Shown here: piece after piece, positions 5,213 to 7,303 of the stretch
Layout of the letters: each line of letters opens with the position of its first letter
Numbering within the stretch: the stretch's first letter is position 1
Assembly (NCBI GenBank): GCA_002422745.1
Contig: DITH01000188.1
Coordinates: forward strand, 311 to 7,613
Origin: Alphaproteobacteria bacterium UBA6189
GTDB taxonomy: Bacteria; Pseudomonadota; Alphaproteobacteria; Rickettsiales; UBA3002
DNA length: 7,303 bases
Direction: 5' to 3'
Program-made: the position numbers and the translations under genes
Notes under the pieces: generated by a model
The model's database searches: none
The model's input: only the letters and a program-made list of their open reading frames with translations
What the model was told of the DNA's origin: nothing

Positions 5213-5348
5213 GGGGTAACTCCTTACATAAAGTGGTTGTGGACTCACCATGCGCTGGCCCGCATAAGGATGCGACATCGGCCTATAGAGGCGAATATTG
5301 GTTCTTCATAAATGCCGGAAACGCGGGATTGTCGGACGCAACAGATGC

Positions 5349-5879
5349 CTAGCGGGCCTGACGCAACGTATCCGAGAACATATCGGCCAACTGCGGCAGG
5401 GGTTCGTTGCTAAGGTTTTTATCCAGCTCGGCAATGACCACCTGTTGGACTTGCTTATCGAGCTTGGCGCGGAGTTCGCCCAGTAATTTGGGCGGGGCGG
5501 CGATCACCAGCCGGTGGAATTCATGCTGCACGAACGCGTCGTTGAGCATGCTGGCCAGATCGTCCATTAATCGGCGGGAGAGCTCATCCTGAATATCGAG
5601 TTTGTCGCCTGTACGGTGGCGATGGTGCCCGGCCGAATCGAAGCTGCGGCCTTTGCGCTGCTCGATATCGTACGCTTCCGGCGCTTCGCCGGCCAATTGG
5701 CGTACGGGCTGCAATTCCCACTCACTGGTGGCGTTGTAATGGTCGTGGGTAGCCCCCTGCTTGGCGCGCATCGGGACAAACCGCTCCTTGCGCTGGCGAA
5801 CATAGACGGCGGCTCGTTCTCCATCGGCAACGACCAGCCATGTCTGGGCGGAATGTGCGTTGGCGTTCATGCAACCCAT
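5349..5879 (-). CDS. Host-attachment-family protein (eRF1-like fold)
   Basis: 176 aa, close to the usual 140-170 aa of the host-attachment family (annotated 'protein required for attachment to host cells'). Family landmarks are present in order: a WLVVADGERAAVY beta-strand opening (14-26); KGRSFDSAGHHRHRTGDK (76-93), matching the GRxFDSxG motif; LVIAAPPKLLGELRAKL (124-140), the most conserved segment; and AELDKNLSNEPLPQLADMF near the end (150-168). It is soluble, with no signal peptide. The name comes from an early attachment phenotype; domain analyses place the family among bacterial relatives of release factor eRF1, so a ribosome- or stress-related function is also possible. The start is uncertain: ATG at 5879 or 5870, neither with a good ribosome binding site; the upstream CGTAT-AAAA-ATACG palindrome (5892-5905) does not help. 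The 42-base gap after the adh stop suggests cotranscription with adh. Confidence 0.88.
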   Translation of the reverse strand: MGCMNANAHSAQTWLVVADGERAAVYVRQRKERFVPMRAKQGATHDHYNATSEWELQPVRQLAGEAPEAYDIEQRKGRSFDSAGHHRHRTGDKLDIQDELSRRLMDDLASMLNDAFVQHEFHRLVIAAPPKLLGELRAKLDKQVQQVVIAELDKNLSNEPLPQLADMFSDTLRQAR

Positions 5880-5921
5880 TCTGCGCGTTTGCGTATAAAA
5901 ATACGATTAGGGGCGAACGGC

Positions 5922-7091
5922 TTACGGGGTCATCACTACCTTGATGCAGCCCTGCTCGCGGTCGCGGAAGGCTTTATACATCTCGGGCGCTTCGTCGAGC
6001 TTGACCCGGTGGGTAATCACAAACCGCGGATCGATCGTGCCGTCTTCGATTTTACCCAGCAGCTTCTCCAGATAACGGTGAACGTGGGTCTGGCCCATCT
6101 TGAAGGTGAGGCCCTTGTTCATCGCTGCGCCGAACGGGAGTTTGTCGACATAGCCGACATACACACCCGGCACGCTGACATGGCCTGCCTTGCGGCAGCA
6201 TTTGATGGTTTCACGCAGCACGTGCGGGCGATCGGTGCCCAACATGGTGAGGGTTTTGGCTTTATCGACAATGGCGTCAAGCGTCGGGCCGACATGGGCC
6301 TCGCAGCCCACTGCATCGAGACAGGCATCCGGCCCACGATGGTCGGTCAGGCTCATCAGCTTTTCATAGACGTCGCCTTCTTCAAAATTGATGGTTTCCG
6401 CCCCGCCGTCGCGCGCCATTTGCAGCCGTTCGGGGATGTTATCGATCGCGATAACACGGCACGCGCCCAACATCAGGGCCGAGCGGATGGCAAACTGGCC
6501 AACGGGCCCGCAACCCCACACTGCCACCGTATCGCCCTGCTGAATATTGCAGTTTTCCGCCGCCATGTAGCCGGTCGGGAAAATATCGGTGAGAAACAGC
6601 ACCTGTTCATCAGTCAAATGATCGGGTACGGCGAAGGCGTTCACATCGCCCCACGGCACACGAACAAACTCGGCCTGACCGCCGGAATACCCGCCCGTCA
6701 GGTGTGAATAGCCGAACAGTCCCGCCGGGGCGTGGCCCATCAGCTTGCGGGCTTTCTCCGCGCCGGGGTTGGAGTTATCGCAACAGCTGGTCAGCCCGTT
6801 CTGGCAGAACCAACATTCACCGCAGGAGATACAAAACGGCACCACGACACGGTCGCCCACTTTGATGTGCTGCACGGCCGAGCCGATGTCGATCACCTTG
6901 CCCATGAATTCATGGCCCAGTACGTCGCCGTTTTTCATCTCCGGCATGTAGCCATCGAACAAATGCAGGTCCGAGCCGCAGATGGCCGTACTGGTTACCT
7001 GAACAAGAATATCCGTCGGGTGTTTCAGGACGGGGTCAGGCACCTGATCGATCCGAACATCCGATTGGCCGTGCCAGCAAAGCGCTTTCAT
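5922..7091 (-). CDS. Zinc-dependent alcohol dehydrogenase, glutathione-independent formaldehyde-dehydrogenase-like (MDR family)
   Basis: 389 aa from the ATG at 7089-7091, which has AAGGAG upstream. An upstream in-frame start at 7160 would add 23 residues but interrupts nothing conserved and lacks a ribosome binding site. Catalytic zinc ligands are visible: Cys38 in AICGSDLH, and His60-Glu61 in GHEFMG. Structural zinc cysteines are Cys90, 93, 96 and 104 (CGECWFC, then SC). The Rossmann motif GCGPVGQFA is at 193-201, followed by an acidic residue after the second strand (VIAID), favouring NAD(H). The group signatures [20 protein letters not shown] (126-145), [12 protein letters not shown] (170-181), PFGAAMNKG and CIKVV near the end match the FDH-like subgroup. 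The likely reaction is oxidation of an aldehyde or alcohol; the substrate cannot be fixed. It is the first gene of a likely transcript with the host-attachment gene. Confidence 0.93.
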   Translation of the reverse strand: MKALCWHGQSDVRIDQVPDPVLKHPTDILVQVTSTAICGSDLHLFDGYMPEMKNGDVLGHEFMGKVIDIGSAVQHIKVGDRVVVPFCISCGECWFCQNGLTSCCDNSNPGAEKARKLMGHAPAGLFGYSHLTGGYSGGQAEFVRVPWGDVNAFAVPDHLTDEQVLFLTDIFPTGYMAAENCNIQQGDTVAVWGCGPVGQFAIRSALMLGACRVIAIDNIPERLQMARDGGAETINFEEGDVYEKLMSLTDHRGPDACLDAVGCEAHVGPTLDAIVDKAKTLTMLGTDRPHVLRETIKCCRKAGHVSVPGVYVGYVDKLPFGAAMNKGLTFKMGQTHVHRYLEKLLGKIEDGTIDPRFVITHRVKLDEAPEMYKAFRDREQGCIKVVMTP

Positions 7092-7244
7092 GAGGGTCTC
7101 CTTCAATGGGTCGCGTCGCATGCGAAGGCGACGATGCTGCAGGGCGAGTAAAATTGCCATGGGCCGCAGGGCGTCGCCTATCGTCAGCGCGTCAGTTACT
7201 AATATATGTGGCGGGGCAGGCCGTACGCGGATGAAGAAAACCCT

Positions 7245-7272
7245 TTGCGATTATCCGCACAGAAGGTAGAAC
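7245..7272 (+). promoter_or_regulatory. Possible promoter of the plus-strand tRNA
   Basis: TTGCGA at 7245-7250 and TAGAAC at 7267-7272, 16 bases apart, give a loose -35/-10 pair placed so that transcription would begin around 7279-7281, just before the tRNA 5' end at 7284. Neither hexamer is close to consensus. The region up to adh (7092-7244) shows no other recognisable feature apart from a CTGACGCGCTGACG direct repeat on the minus strand near 7180-7193. Confidence 0.25.
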
Positions 7273-7283
7273 CCAGCTCGCAC

Positions 7284-7303
7284 GCACCCGTAGCTCAGCT
7301 GGA
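7284..7303 (+). tRNA. 5' end of a tRNA gene, probably tRNA-Arg (truncated by the window)
   Basis: GCACCCGTAGCTCAGCTGGA has the 7-base acceptor arm (GCACCCG), T8-A9, the D-stem strand GCTC and A14-G15 leading to the invariant G18-G19. This opening matches bacterial tRNA-Arg genes, which commonly begin GCxxCCGTAGCTCAGCTGGATAG. The anticodon is outside the window, so the amino acid is inferred from the acceptor sequence only. Confidence 0.72.

Noticed and set aside
5213..5278. N-terminal 22-residue extension of the small membrane protein
   Set aside because: The upstream ATG has no ribosome binding site, while AAGGAG correctly precedes the ATG at 5212.
5616..6707. 363-codon plus-strand ORF antisense to the host-attachment and adh genes
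   Set aside because: It lies opposite two genes with full sets of family motifs, its translation resembles no family, and long mirror frames are common in GC-rich genes.
7092..7160. N-terminal 23-residue extension of the alcohol dehydrogenase
   Set aside because: The extension is outside the family's conserved start (MKALCWHG), and the AAGGAG site fits the ATG at 7091.

Overview
The window carries seven protein-coding genes, all on the minus strand, plus the first 20 bases of a tRNA gene on the plus strand at the right edge. The protein families suggest an alphaproteobacterium: a short class I NrdA of about 606 residues without an N-terminal ATP-cone, an NrdB start of the form YKPFxYPWAYEAW, a glutathione-independent formaldehyde-dehydrogenase-like MDR enzyme, a host-attachment-family protein and a paired-CBS protein. 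This assignment comes from remembered family resemblance, not from a search, and no genus can be given.

Layout, left to right (reverse of transcription). Positions 1-2187 hold a ribonucleotide reductase operon transcribed leftward: nrdA, then a 47-residue lysine-rich protein whose ribosome binding site overlaps the nrdA stop, then the N-terminal 59 residues of nrdB. Positions 2188-2983 are about 800 bp without a convincing gene. This gap holds three AT-rich palindromes that resemble NrdR boxes, a loose cluster of DnaA-box-like 9-mers, a 104-bp segment bounded by an exact 11-bp inverted repeat, and a very AT-rich tail. Positions 2984-4201 encode a compact ManC-type mannose-1-phosphate guanylyltransferase fused to a mannose-6-phosphate-isomerase-type cupin. 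Its Shine-Dalgarno sequence lies inside a strong hairpin.

Positions 4271-7091 hold four genes in the same orientation: a cysteine-rich paired-CBS protein, a small single-pass membrane protein of unknown function, a host-attachment-family (eRF1-like fold) protein, and a zinc-dependent alcohol dehydrogenase of the FDH-like group. The right end (7092-7303) is a spacer followed by the start of a plus-strand tRNA, probably tRNA-Arg.

How the parts work together: nrdA and nrdB form the class Ia RNR that makes dNTPs, and the upstream palindromes suggest control by NrdR and perhaps by DnaA. ManC supplies GDP-mannose for surface polysaccharide. The adh, host-attachment, membrane-protein and CBS genes look like a detoxification or stress group; this is inferred from family membership and co-orientation only.
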